Assembly (NCBI GenBank): GCA_902591645.1
Contig: CACJBM010000048.1
Coordinates: 1 to 17,261 of the forward strand
Length of the DNA stretch: 17,261 bases
DNA from: an uncultured Verrucomicrobiota bacterium
GTDB taxonomy: Bacteria; Verrucomicrobiota; Verrucomicrobiae; Verrucomicrobiales; DEV007
Direction: 5' to 3'
This document shows, piece after piece, positions 8,164 through 16,264 of the stretch (position 1 is its first letter; every line of letters starts with the position of its first letter). Both the position numbers and the translations under genes were made by a program. The notes beneath the pieces were generated by a model. The model did no database searches and was not told the DNA's origin. It saw only the letters and a program-made list of their open reading frames with translations.

Positions 8164-10712
8164 GCTATGGAAACTCGCAAATTACCTATCTTTGCTGAAA
8201 CGTTCCCTTCATTATCAACGAGAGTCTTAATCTGACTGGCCAATTCTGATGTGTCTTCACCCTCATCGTAAGGGCGAAAAACACTAAGCCAAACCAAGGG
8301 TTCACCCGAGCTGAGAGTTGCCTTGGAAAAAGTATTCATCACATTGGCACCTCCAATGTCTTGAGATGTTCGAGTCCTGACCTGTCCAACTTCTTGCCCC
8401 TTCTGTGGATGAAGATACAAAATAACTCTCTTTTTCTTTTTCTGCCACCAGGCATGGTCCCGTGCAGGAGCATCAAACCAATGAGACCCATCCTTTGAAT
8501 TCTTATCCGTTACAGCAATGGACCAGCATGGCGATGCAACGTATCCATCCACGTCCGAGCAAGGCACATAATAATCACGAACGATCAAATATCCCTCCGC
8601 AGTAAGAACCGTCTGCCGCGACCATTTGCTATTGGCTCCATAATAATTGCGCATAGTGAATTGACCGAAAGAGTCCTCACCCTCATTCTCGGCCCGAAGA
8701 TCCTCGCGTACGAGAATAGCCCCTCGGTGCCATAAGGGAGTAAAATAGCGAGGATTCGTTCTCACGTTGGGGGTAATGCCTCCACCTGATTTTCCTTTGA
8801 AATCATATGACATTCTAGTGAATTCGTTCTGCCCATCAAAATTTCCGTTAAGGTCATTGAGAACAAAAGCAATGCCGTTCCCCTCCCCAACATCTCCCAC
8901 CTCAATACATTTTCCGGGCCTTCTCCCATCTTCCACTATCTTGCAGGCGATGTCCCGCATCTTTCCAGTGAGTTGAACACGGTCCTGACCCTGAACTAAC
9001 TCAATGACTAGATCATCAGAAATAGAATCGAAGGACTCTATTATTTTTTCACCCTTCGGCCCAGCAATCCTCAAATTTTGAATTTTGGCACCTGATGGGA
9101 ACGGGCCAATGCGCAATGAATTAAGATTGTAGTCGTTATTCAACTGCCAATAGCCATCCATGTTTCCATGAGAGTATCCGAGTCTAGGCTCATCGGTCCG
9201 ACGAAACAATCCTACTTTTTTATCAAACTTCCAATTTTTGGAATCAGGTCCTTCTCTCGAATTTAGGGTCAGTTTTATGGACATCGAAGCCATCTTCCAG
9301 GCCTCCCCAGTCGGTTCATCCATACCTAATCCCTCTTTTATAGGGAACTTCATATCAGGCGGTAATACGGAGAGCATATCATAAGCAGTTTCACCGATAC
9401 CTGCCCGACCACTCGTGTACTTACCTGACGTATGAAGAAACTTTGCACCGTCCACACAATATTCATAAAGCTTACCGTCAGAATCATCACAGTAGTGCAT
9501 GTAATTATTATTCCTGTCATAGATAAAAAAGGACACGAAGGGGTCTCCACTCTCCCTACTAGGGCACAAATACAAACGTTCAGGGATCTTATGTTTTAGA
9601 GGGCTGTAATAACTTATACCTGCCCCCCCTTGAGGGACCTTCGGTTCGATTCCTCTCTCAATGAACCAAAAGTATCTTTTCTTATATGCCTCAAGGTACT
9701 CTTTCGGAACCTTGCGACCTTGCGGAGGTCGACCACCAAGACAAACCTGCTCTGATGCCCAGAGAAACTCGGGATCTTTGAATTCTTTTGCCATACGGTA
9801 CCAGACGTGCCCATCATTGACCTGTTCGGCGCCACCATAATATTCAGCATTCCAGGGATCAGCATAAATTTGTGCGCGTTTTCCCTGAATAATATTCGCA
9901 CTAGAATTCGGGTTACCCCTTACACCACCACCATGCACATAATAGAGATACCTTCGGAAATGAGAATATAGAAATTTTCTATCCGTCTGAAATTTGTTCA
10001 TGCCGTAGGCCATGTCAATGAGGCCTTGAAGGTAAAGCGGGCCATAAGGATAATAATTGGTCTCGGTCATGTCTCCATACTCGATTAATTCTCTCCATAA
10101 AGCATCAAGCCACGGCTTATGACGGACAGAGTTTGAATGCTGAGGAAACATTCCAACAGCGAGAGCGGGTCCACCATTGATTCCATAAGGCCGATTATTG
10201 ACTCCCCTTTCCAGCGCAGCATAGTCTTTGAAATCAGCTCGAAGACTGTGCATGACCAGCGCTCTGAAATTTTTTTTCTCATCTTCAGTGAGCATGTTTT
10301 GCTTCCTCAGTTCCTCGAAGATCCTCATCCTTCCACCACTTCCCCATGATTTATGATTATAAAATAGGGTAAATGTTATCTCCTCCCCCCTATCCTTTGC
10401 TTCCTGATAACGATCAAGAATACTTAAGAGATAAGCACGAAGAATCTTTAATTCATTAGGGTCTTTCCTTCCGCTGTCGATGTACCTCTCTAGTAGACGG
10501 TCCCATTGCCAACCTCCACGATGCATCTGAGGCCTACTCTCACGGACCTCAGCAACCTGAGCTGCAATCTCTTTCTCAGAGTACTTGGAGTATGAAGAGC
10601 GAGGATGATTTTCTTCAGGGCCAAGAGATTGTGCCTCTGACAAAAAAATTGTCCAAAAAGAAAAAATTAACAGAGGACATACATTAATGATCACTTTTAT
10701 CATTATGGACAT
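8133..10712 (-). CDS. Putative secreted polysaccharide lyase-like protein
   Basis: An 859-residue exported protein with an N-terminal signal segment (about 1-29, ending EAQS). Residues about 45-350 look mostly helical, with repeated Tyr/Trp/Asn-rich motifs (WQWDRLLERY, FYNHKSWGSGG, NYYPYGPLYLQGLIDMAYG, DPWNAEYYGGAEQVNDGHVWY), like the (alpha/alpha) toroid of heparinase II/III, PL8 and alginate lyase families. Residues about 365-859 look beta-rich. They include NNNYMHYCDDSDGKLYEYCVDG (start about 401) followed by HTSGKY and GETAYDMLSVLPP, reminiscent of the toroid/sandwich junction in those lyases. The C-terminal part has EGYLIVRDYYVPCSD. I cannot place it in a named PL family. Asn/His/Tyr-rich motifs at 119-123, 219-223, 299-305 and 405-407 are candidate catalytic sites. 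The second Met (M4) is an alternative start; ATG at 10712 follows CTATAAA with no Shine-Dalgarno. Confidence 0.5.
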   Translation of the reverse strand: MSIMIKVIINVCPLLIFSFWTIFLSEAQSLGPEENHPRSSYSKYSEKEIAAQVAEVRESRPQMHRGGWQWDRLLERYIDSGRKDPNELKILRAYLLSILDRYQEAKDRGEEITFTLFYNHKSWGSGGRMRIFEELRKQNMLTEDEKKNFRALVMHSLRADFKDYAALERGVNNRPYGINGGPALAVGMFPQHSNSVRHKPWLDALWRELIEYGDMTETNYYPYGPLYLQGLIDMAYGMNKFQTDRKFLYSHFRRYLYYVHGGGVRGNPNSSANIIQGKRAQIYADPWNAEYYGGAEQVNDGHVWYRMAKEFKDPEFLWASEQVCLGGRPPQGRKVPKEYLEAYKKRYFWFIERGIEPKVPQGGAGISYYSPLKHKIPERLYLCPSRESGDPFVSFFIYDRNNNYMHYCDDSDGKLYEYCVDGAKFLHTSGKYTSGRAGIGETAYDMLSVLPPDMKFPIKEGLGMDEPTGEAWKMASMSIKLTLNSREGPDSKNWKFDKKVGLFRRTDEPRLGYSHGNMDGYWQLNNDYNLNSLRIGPFPSGAKIQNLRIAGPKGEKIIESFDSISDDLVIELVQGQDRVQLTGKMRDIACKIVEDGRRPGKCIEVGDVGEGNGIAFVLNDLNGNFDGQNEFTRMSYDFKGKSGGGITPNVRTNPRYFTPLWHRGAILVREDLRAENEGEDSFGQFTMRNYYGANSKWSRQTVLTAEGYLIVRDYYVPCSDVDGYVASPCWSIAVTDKNSKDGSHWFDAPARDHAWWQKKKKRVILYLHPQKGQEVGQVRTRTSQDIGGANVMNTFSKATLSSGEPLVWLSVFRPYDEGEDTSELASQIKTLVDNEGNVSAKIGNLRVSIAHDGSWQVKR

Positions 10713-10717
10713 TTTAT

Positions 10718-10732
10718 AGTGAGATGCTCACT
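10718..10732. promoter_or_regulatory. Perfect palindrome in the divergent promoter region
   Basis: AGTGAG-ATG-CTCACT is a perfect 6+6 inverted repeat with a 3-base centre. It starts 5 bp upstream of the minus-strand ATG at 10712 and about 105 bp from the plus-strand ATG at 10837. It could be an operator for a dimeric regulator or, in RNA of the minus gene, a hairpin near the start codon that limits translation. Confidence 0.4.
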
Positions 10733-10791
10733 GTCTGACCAGTTAAGAATTATCAGGTCCAAAATTTAATGATGTGTACTTATGATAGTCA

Positions 10792-10821
10792 TTGCTATTT
10801 TCAGGAATTAAGACATAAAAT
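10792..10821 (+). promoter_or_regulatory. Possible promoter for the DUF1080-to-esterase run
   Basis: TTGCTA at 10792-10797 and TAAAAT at 10816-10821 are spaced 18 bp and resemble sigma-70 boxes. They would give a short leader before the ATG at 10837. The region is A/T-rich throughout, so chance matches are likely. Confidence 0.25.
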
Positions 10822-10836
10822 TCTAATTACAATACA

Positions 10837-12258
10837 ATGTCTAACGTCTTAACTGTTCTTCTTTTAACCCTGCTATCACTGACGCTATCTAGTGCAAAAA
10901 ATGAAGCCGGAATTATTGATCTTTTCAACGGGAAGGACCTAGATGGCTGGGAAGGAATCGGTGGAGACGCATCAAAGAACTGGGAAGTGAAAGATGGAAC
11001 GCTTTCGTGCACTGGCGGGAAAGGAGCTCAGTGGATTGCAACTAAACAGGAATTCTCCGACTTTGATCTTAGTATGGATTTTAAACTTCCAGAGAACGGG
11101 AACAGCGGAATTTTTATCAGAGCGCCAAAAGAAGGAACCCCATACGTTGATGGGATAGAGATTCAATTGCTAGATGATGCGGGTGAAAAATGGAAAAATC
11201 TCAAACCAAATCAATTCACAGGTGCAATATATGCGGCACTCGAACCGAGTCACCGCGTTACCAAGACAGCTGGTGAGTGGCAAAGCATTCGAATAAAATG
11301 CGCCGGTCCAAAGTGTATGGTCTGGGTTAATGGTCAACAGATCATAGACACTAAGCTAGATGATCTTGCCAAAGTTCATGGAAAAAAAATTCCCGGCCTT
11401 CATCGGACAATCGGAAGGATCGGAATGCAAAATCATGGAGACAGCGTTTACTTTAGAAATATCAAGCTGACCGTCATAGAAAAGGTAAAAACAAAGCCTC
11501 TCCTCTTCGCTTTCCATAATGGAGTCCATTTTAATACAGCAAAAGAAAAGGCCACCACACTAAAAGAATTAGGTTACGACGGTATAGGTTCCGCATATTT
11601 AAAAACTAAAGAACCTATCAAAGAACGGTTAGCGACTTACAAAAAGAACGGCCTGAAAGTTTTTAGTTTTTATGTTGGTGGTAAGTTAAAAAGAAACGGT
11701 CACAATTATGATCCAGCAATCTCAGAACTGATACGAGAATTGAAGGGAACCGGCACAGTCATTGAGCTGTATGTTCAAGGAGATAAAAACAACAACACCG
11801 ACGAAGAGGCTGTAAATTTTGTTAGAGAAATTGCAGGTCAAGCAAAGGAATCTGGTCTTAATGTAGTACTTTACCCTCATGCCGGTTTCTACATAGACCG
11901 GATCGGCGATGCCGTCAGGATTGCTAAAAAGGCAAACCAGAAAAATGTCGGCGTCATGTTCAATCTTTGTCATTTCCTGCAAGTCGAACCAAAGAGTAAC
12001 ATGAAAGAAGCCATTAAGAATGCTGCGCCATTTTTATGGCAAGTAAGCATCAGTGGCGCTGAAGAGGGTAGCCGTTCATGGCAGAAACTAATACAGACTC
12101 TTGACCGAGGTAATTTTGATCAGTCTAAGCTAATGAACATTTTGAAGGGTGTCGGATTTAATGGTCCGGTAGGCCTACAATGCTATGCTATCAAAGGTGA
12201 TTCGAGGGAAAACCTAAAACGATCCATCAATGCATGGAATGCAATCTGGATACCCTAA
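10837..12258 (+). CDS. DUF1080 (3-keto-glycoside hydrolase-like) / TIM-barrel fusion
   Basis: A 473-residue exported protein with a signal peptide (1-20, ending SSA). Residues about 25-215 are DUF1080 (PF06439, concanavalin-like fold, now linked to 3-keto-disaccharide hydrolysis): FNGKDLDGW at 30-38, NWEVKDGTLSCTG, SDFDLSMDFKLPENGNSGIFIR (core 79-95) and GRIGMQNHGDSVYFRNIKL. Residues about 222-473 are a TIM barrel related to sugar phosphate isomerases/epimerases: FAFHNGVHF, LKELGYDGIG, VVLYPHAGF and VGVMFNLCHFL. The usual metal ligands are altered: YPH replaces ELE, N376 replaces the Asp of the IDxxH motif, and LQCYA replaces the last ELE. The barrel may therefore bind sugar without this chemistry, or use a different one. 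The gene diverges from the lyase-like gene and leads a five-gene plus-strand run. It has no Shine-Dalgarno. Confidence 0.85.
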   Translation: MSNVLTVLLLTLLSLTLSSAKNEAGIIDLFNGKDLDGWEGIGGDASKNWEVKDGTLSCTGGKGAQWIATKQEFSDFDLSMDFKLPENGNSGIFIRAPKEGTPYVDGIEIQLLDDAGEKWKNLKPNQFTGAIYAALEPSHRVTKTAGEWQSIRIKCAGPKCMVWVNGQQIIDTKLDDLAKVHGKKIPGLHRTIGRIGMQNHGDSVYFRNIKLTVIEKVKTKPLLFAFHNGVHFNTAKEKATTLKELGYDGIGSAYLKTKEPIKERLATYKKNGLKVFSFYVGGKLKRNGHNYDPAISELIRELKGTGTVIELYVQGDKNNNTDEEAVNFVREIAGQAKESGLNVVLYPHAGFYIDRIGDAVRIAKKANQKNVGVMFNLCHFLQVEPKSNMKEAIKNAAPFLWQVSISGAEEGSRSWQKLIQTLDRGNFDQSKLMNILKGVGFNGPVGLQCYAIKGDSRENLKRSINAWNAIWIP

Positions 12259-12294
12259 TGAGATCCGTGATTAGAATGCAACAGCATCAATGAA

Positions 12295-13170
12295 ATGAAT
12301 AAATTATCCAGCTATCCAAATATGAATCCATTTGGAGTGCTTTTTTTATTTCTTTTTTCATCCATTATTTGGACTCAGGGCAAGGAATCTACCGCAATCA
12401 ATAAACTTAAGGAAAGTGGTGGGATCATTTCCTCTGCAGATAATGGCGGCTGGAGAGTTGAGTTTCATCTGAAGGGAAGAGATCTGCAGGACGAAGGACT
12501 CGAACCAGTTCAAGACTTAAAAGATGTCAGACTATTGAATTTGCGGGATACAAAAATAACAAGTTCCGGAATTAAGCACATCGAAGGAATGAAAAACTTA
12601 AGACGGTTGCATCTGGAAAGGACCCAAGTCGATGACGCATGCATCGATTACCTATCAGGCCTTCAAGAACTCGAATACCTGAACCTTTACTCAACAAAGA
12701 TAACTGATAAGGGCCTAGCAAAACTTAAGGATCTTAAGAATCTCAAACAGTTATTCGTCTGGCAAACCGGAGTCACTAACGCTGGTGTTCAGAAACTAGA
12801 AAACCAATTACCAAAATTAAAAATCATAGGGGGTGTTGATTTGGACAAAATAGTTGCCGTAAAAAAACCACCACCCAGACCCACTGAAGATCTGAAATGG
12901 ATCCCATCAACTGGAGAAATACCTCCAAGATCTATATCAGGTGATAATACAACCATCATATTTCACAACCAAATGAAGCAAAAAGTGAAGATCTATTGGG
13001 TAGAATATAGTGGCAGACTTAAACTTTATGGAGAAATAGCCCCGGGAGGAACCAGAGAACAAAACACCTATTCAACAGCTAGCTGGCTTGTCACTGACAT
13101 GGAAGATACCTATCTCGGTTACTTCAGAACATCCATAAAAGTGGGCAAAGCGTTAATTCCTAAAATATGA
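12295..13170 (+). CDS. Secreted LRR protein with C-terminal VHL beta domain
   Basis: A 291-residue protein with a hydrophobic N-terminal segment (about 13-27), probably a signal peptide; M10 is an alternative start. Residues about 55-180 contain four leucine-rich repeats of the bacterial GLxxLxxLxxLxxLxLxxTxIT kind (DVRLLNLRDTKITSSGIKHI, LRRLHLERTQVDDACIDYL, LEYLNLYSTKITDKGLAKL, LKQLFVWQTGVTNAGVQKL). After a Pro-rich linker (KKPPPRP, 190-196), residues about 217-290 match the von Hippel-Lindau beta domain: TIIFHNQMKQKVKIYWVEY (219-237), SGRLKLYGEIAPGGTREQNTY (starting 239, shortened here) and SWLVTD. In eukaryotes this domain binds hydroxyproline peptides; bacterial copies have no settled role. 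It lies 36 bp after the DUF1080 fusion and is probably co-transcribed. Protein or peptide binding at the cell surface is inference. Confidence 0.8.
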   Translation: MNKLSSYPNMNPFGVLFLFLFSSIIWTQGKESTAINKLKESGGIISSADNGGWRVEFHLKGRDLQDEGLEPVQDLKDVRLLNLRDTKITSSGIKHIEGMKNLRRLHLERTQVDDACIDYLSGLQELEYLNLYSTKITDKGLAKLKDLKNLKQLFVWQTGVTNAGVQKLENQLPKLKIIGGVDLDKIVAVKKPPPRPTEDLKWIPSTGEIPPRSISGDNTTIIFHNQMKQKVKIYWVEYSGRLKLYGEIAPGGTREQNTYSTASWLVTDMEDTYLGYFRTSIKVGKALIPKI

Positions 13171-13238
13171 ACTGGACTAGTATCCTGTTTTCATTCATCT
13201 AAATATAATCAATTCATAAAACTCTAATAATAACTAAA

Positions 13239-14696
13239 ATGAAAAAACTGTCTTTCGCTTCTCTCTTAACTGTATTGACATTTTGTCTTAGTCAGCTTGG
13301 CCTAGCAGACGTAAAATTACCCCCTGTAATCGGTAGCGGAATGGTCCTACAACGTGACATGGCAGTTCCAGTTTGGGGTTGGGCCGAGGCAGGCGAAGAG
13401 GTTACCGTTTCATTCGCGGGACAAACTAAAAAAGCAAAAGCAAGTGATGATGGAAAATGGATGGTTAAACTTGATTCACTCAAAGCCAATGCGAATGGAG
13501 CAACGCTAACAGTATCCGGAAAAAACAAAATTAACCTTGATAATGTCTTAGTCGGTGAGGTCTGGATATGCTCTGGACAATCAAATATGGAATGGTCAAT
13601 CAGGCAATCCATGAACCCTAAAGAAGAAGCGGCAGCCGCAAATAAGCCTTCGATCAGACTATTCAACGTACCTGGGCATACAGTCAGCCCATTACCAAAG
13701 GATGAAGGTGCCGGACAGTGGCAAGTATGTGATCCAAATTCAGTCAATAATTTCAGTGCAGTTGGTTATTTCTTCGGACGCCGTTTGCATAAAGATCTGA
13801 AGGTACCTGTCGGACTCATTGGCTCTAACTGGGGTGGCACGAGAATTGAACCTTGGACTACTCTTGCAGGCTTTGAGTCAGTCCCCGAGTTATCTAAAAT
13901 TGCCGATCAGGTTAAAAATTACAAGCAAGACACTCGAGTAGGAGGAGGACAACCTTCTGCGATTTACAATTCAATGGTACATCCTCTCACTCCTTTCGCA
14001 ATGCGTGGAGGAATCTGGTATCAGGGCGAATCAAACGGGAACGAAGGAATTACCTACTATCAAAAGAAACACGCTCTTGTGAATGGATGGAGAAAAGCTT
14101 TCCAAAATAAAGATCTGGCATTCTATTGGGTTCAATTAGCCAACTTTCAGAAAGAAAGTGACAAGCCCGAAGGAGGTGACGGATGGGCTAAACTTCGCGA
14201 AGCCCAGACTCAGGCACTGGACATACCAGGAACAGGAATGGCAGTCATTACTGATATCGGTGCTGCCAATGATATTCACCCAAGGAACAAACAGGATGTC
14301 GGCTGGCGCCTCGCTCAGTGGGCACTTCACCAGACTTATGGACAAAAGGATTTGGTACCATCAGGCCCCCTTTACAAGAGTCATAAAGTAGAAGGAAATA
14401 AAATACGCCTATCATTCGATCATGTAGGATCAGGACTCATCGTTGGCAAGAAAACCGGGCTAGAACCTACTGCCGAAGTAAAAGATGGAAAACTGGAACA
14501 TTTTTCTATATCCGGAAAGGATAATAAATGGGTCTGGGCAGATGCTAAAATTGACGGACAGACTGTCGTTGTCGAGTCCAAGGAAGTGTCTGAACCTGTG
14601 GCTGTCCGTTACGGTTTTACGATGAATCCCGCCAAGGCCAATTTGTACAACAAAGAGGGCTTACCTGCCGGACCTTTCCGAACAGACACGGAATAA
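13239..14696 (+). CDS. Sialate O-acetylesterase-like SGNH esterase
   Basis: A 485-residue exported protein with a signal peptide (1-23, ending GLA). It follows the sialate O-acetylesterase family layout. The N-terminal beta domain (about 25-105) starts LPPVIGSGMVLQRDMAVPVWGWA and includes GEEVTVSF. The catalytic Ser is S115 in CSGQSNMEW. Conserved block NWGGTRIEPW lies at 197-206, GGIWYQGESN at 257-266, and the late D345-I-H347-P motif provides the Asp/His pair. The C-terminal part (about 380-485) carries the usual final beta region ending RYGF. Family enzymes remove O-acetyl groups from sialic acids; in environmental bacteria they are thought to deacetylate other polysaccharides too. With an esterase, a sulfatase tail and a lyase-like gene nearby, de-acetylation of a substituted polymer is plausible. 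Start follows AATAACTAAA without a Shine-Dalgarno. Confidence 0.9.
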   Translation: MKKLSFASLLTVLTFCLSQLGLADVKLPPVIGSGMVLQRDMAVPVWGWAEAGEEVTVSFAGQTKKAKASDDGKWMVKLDSLKANANGATLTVSGKNKINLDNVLVGEVWICSGQSNMEWSIRQSMNPKEEAAAANKPSIRLFNVPGHTVSPLPKDEGAGQWQVCDPNSVNNFSAVGYFFGRRLHKDLKVPVGLIGSNWGGTRIEPWTTLAGFESVPELSKIADQVKNYKQDTRVGGGQPSAIYNSMVHPLTPFAMRGGIWYQGESNGNEGITYYQKKHALVNGWRKAFQNKDLAFYWVQLANFQKESDKPEGGDGWAKLREAQTQALDIPGTGMAVITDIGAANDIHPRNKQDVGWRLAQWALHQTYGQKDLVPSGPLYKSHKVEGNKIRLSFDHVGSGLIVGKKTGLEPTAEVKDGKLEHFSISGKDNKWVWADAKIDGQTVVVESKEVSEPVAVRYGFTMNPAKANLYNKEGLPAGPFRTDTE

Positions 14697-14744
14697 TTCT
14701 GACCTTTGTAATAAAGCTCAATATTTTAAATCAGCTAAAACAGC

Positions 14745-14761
14745 AGCCTAATGCTAAGGCT
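14745..14761 (+). terminator. Weak terminator-like hairpin after the esterase gene
   Basis: AGCCT (14745-14749), a 7-base loop, then AGGCT (14757-14761) form a short stem, followed by AAATTAATTTTG. It lies 48 bp past the stop of the SGNH esterase gene and before the DUF1501 gene, in the longest gap (132 bp) of this run. If real, it could divide the run into two transcription units. Confidence 0.25.
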
Positions 14762-14828
14762 AAATTAATTTTGCGGACTTGAGATTACGCAAAAGTAGTA
14801 ATAAGTTATTGTTAGATTTATTCTATTA

Positions 14829-16187
14829 ATGATTAGCCTCCAACACACTCGAAGGAACTTTCTTGGATCGAGTATTGGACTGGCCGGACTCTCTGTTCCG
14901 AGCTTATTTTCTTTAGTCTCTAAGGCAAGGTCACAGGCACCAAAGGCCAAATCTTGCATTGTTCTATATACGTGGGGAGGGATGAGTCATTATGAGTCCT
15001 TTGACCCCAAACCAAATGCCCCTTCTGATATCAGAGGTGAATTTAAACCGATACCAACAGCGACTCCGGGCATTCAGTTCTGTGAACATCTTCCTCTCCT
15101 AGCAAAACATTCAGAAAAAATGGCCATTGTCCGGTCCATTCATCATCGGCACGGCGGTCATCAACAAGGGATGTATGTCTCTCTGACTGGCCACGATCCA
15201 GAGGGAGGACTAAAAGCCAAGAAGCGCAATAACTGGCCATCCTTAACGTCAATGATTTCTAGGTTCAATGAGCCGTTGGCCGGGACCCCAAAAGCTATCA
15301 AACTTCCATATTCGATGTATGATAATGGAACGTTGATGGCCGGCGATTATGGCGGTTGGCTAGGCTCAGCTTATGATCCTGTCATTATGAAGACTCCTGC
15401 CGGAGAACCTTTCCAAGGTGTGACCCGTTACACTGACAAGGCACTGAATCTTAAACTCAACGTCAAGAAAAACAGAATTAAAGAACGAAGCTCATTACTA
15501 AATGACCTAGACAATCAACTCGGGAGCAAGAAAGGCACTGGAACAGAGTACGATCAACTCGATCGTTACCAGCAAATGGCTGCTGACCTTCTCCTCGGAT
15601 CTCCAGTCCATGATGCCTATGATTTAGAGAAAGAGGACCAGAGAGTAAGAGACATGTACGGGGATCACATTTGCGGCCAAACGCTTCTTCTATCAAGGCG
15701 CTTAGTTGAGGCCGGCGTTCCAGTAGTTCAGGCCCTATGTTCCGCAGGAGACCTCGCTGGTGGTGGAGGAGATAATTGGGACACTCACAGGAACCATTTT
15801 CCAAAGATGAAGGACCGCTTATTGCCGGTCTTTGATCGGTCAGTTTCTGCCCTTTTAACTGATCTCGAACAAAGAGGAATGTTAGATGAAACACTGGTAG
15901 TTTTCCTTACTGATTTTGGCCGCACCCCAAAGATTAATGGTAACGGTGGTCGAGACCATCATCCCGGAGTCTACTCAGTTGCACTTGCAGGAGGTGGAAT
16001 CCGTGGAGGACAAATTTACGGAGCCAGTGATTCCAGAGGCGCTGAACCGGACTCGGATGCCTGCTCACCTGCTGACTTCCATGCTACTGTATATGCTGCT
16101 CTCGGCATCGATCATAAGGCCGTACTTCACGACAAACAGGGCAGGCCCTTTAATATCTGTGATGGAGAACCATTGCCACTGCTCTAG
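14829..16187 (+). CDS. DUF1501 family Tat-exported protein
   Basis: A 452-residue protein with a twin-arginine signal: RRNFLG at 8-13 followed by a hydrophobic stretch to about residue 37. Conserved DUF1501 (PF07394) blocks follow: WGGMSHYESFDPKPNAP (49-65), IRGEFKPI (68-75), IVRSIHHRHGGHQQG (100-114), RLVEAGVPVVQ (291-301), NWDTHRNHF (316-324), FLTDFGRTPKINGNGGRDHHPG (359-380, core FGRTP and GRDHHPG) and YAALGID (422-428). DUF1501 belongs to the alkaline phosphatase/sulfatase-like superfamily, and the Asp/His motifs fit metal ligands, but its reaction is unknown. In Planctomycetes and Verrucomicrobia it is usually next to a cytochrome-containing DUF1549/DUF1553 (PSD1) gene. None is seen here; the upstream gene is an SGNH esterase and the downstream gene an alpha/beta hydrolase. 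Confidence 0.9.
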   Translation: MISLQHTRRNFLGSSIGLAGLSVPSLFSLVSKARSQAPKAKSCIVLYTWGGMSHYESFDPKPNAPSDIRGEFKPIPTATPGIQFCEHLPLLAKHSEKMAIVRSIHHRHGGHQQGMYVSLTGHDPEGGLKAKKRNNWPSLTSMISRFNEPLAGTPKAIKLPYSMYDNGTLMAGDYGGWLGSAYDPVIMKTPAGEPFQGVTRYTDKALNLKLNVKKNRIKERSSLLNDLDNQLGSKKGTGTEYDQLDRYQQMAADLLLGSPVHDAYDLEKEDQRVRDMYGDHICGQTLLLSRRLVEAGVPVVQALCSAGDLAGGGGDNWDTHRNHFPKMKDRLLPVFDRSVSALLTDLEQRGMLDETLVVFLTDFGRTPKINGNGGRDHHPGVYSVALAGGGIRGGQIYGASDSRGAEPDSDACSPADFHATVYAALGIDHKAVLHDKQGRPFNICDGEPLPLL

Positions 16188-16264
16188 ATCAGATCTGGCT
16201 CACAAATTTTCTAGATTGGAGAGAATATCAATTCAATGATATTAACCGATTAATAACACCTAAA

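Noticed and set aside
1583..13170. A HIF-like system in which the 2-oxoglutarate oxygenase hydroxylates a target read by the VHL domain.
   Set aside because: The oxygenase resembles small-molecule PhyH enzymes rather than prolyl hydroxylases, it is cytoplasmic while the VHL protein appears exported, and the genes are about 10 kb apart on different transcription runs.
15478..15894. A 138-codon minus-strand open frame inside the DUF1501 gene.
   Set aside because: The plus strand encodes conserved DUF1501 motifs across the same stretch, so the antisense frame is a by-product of codon use.
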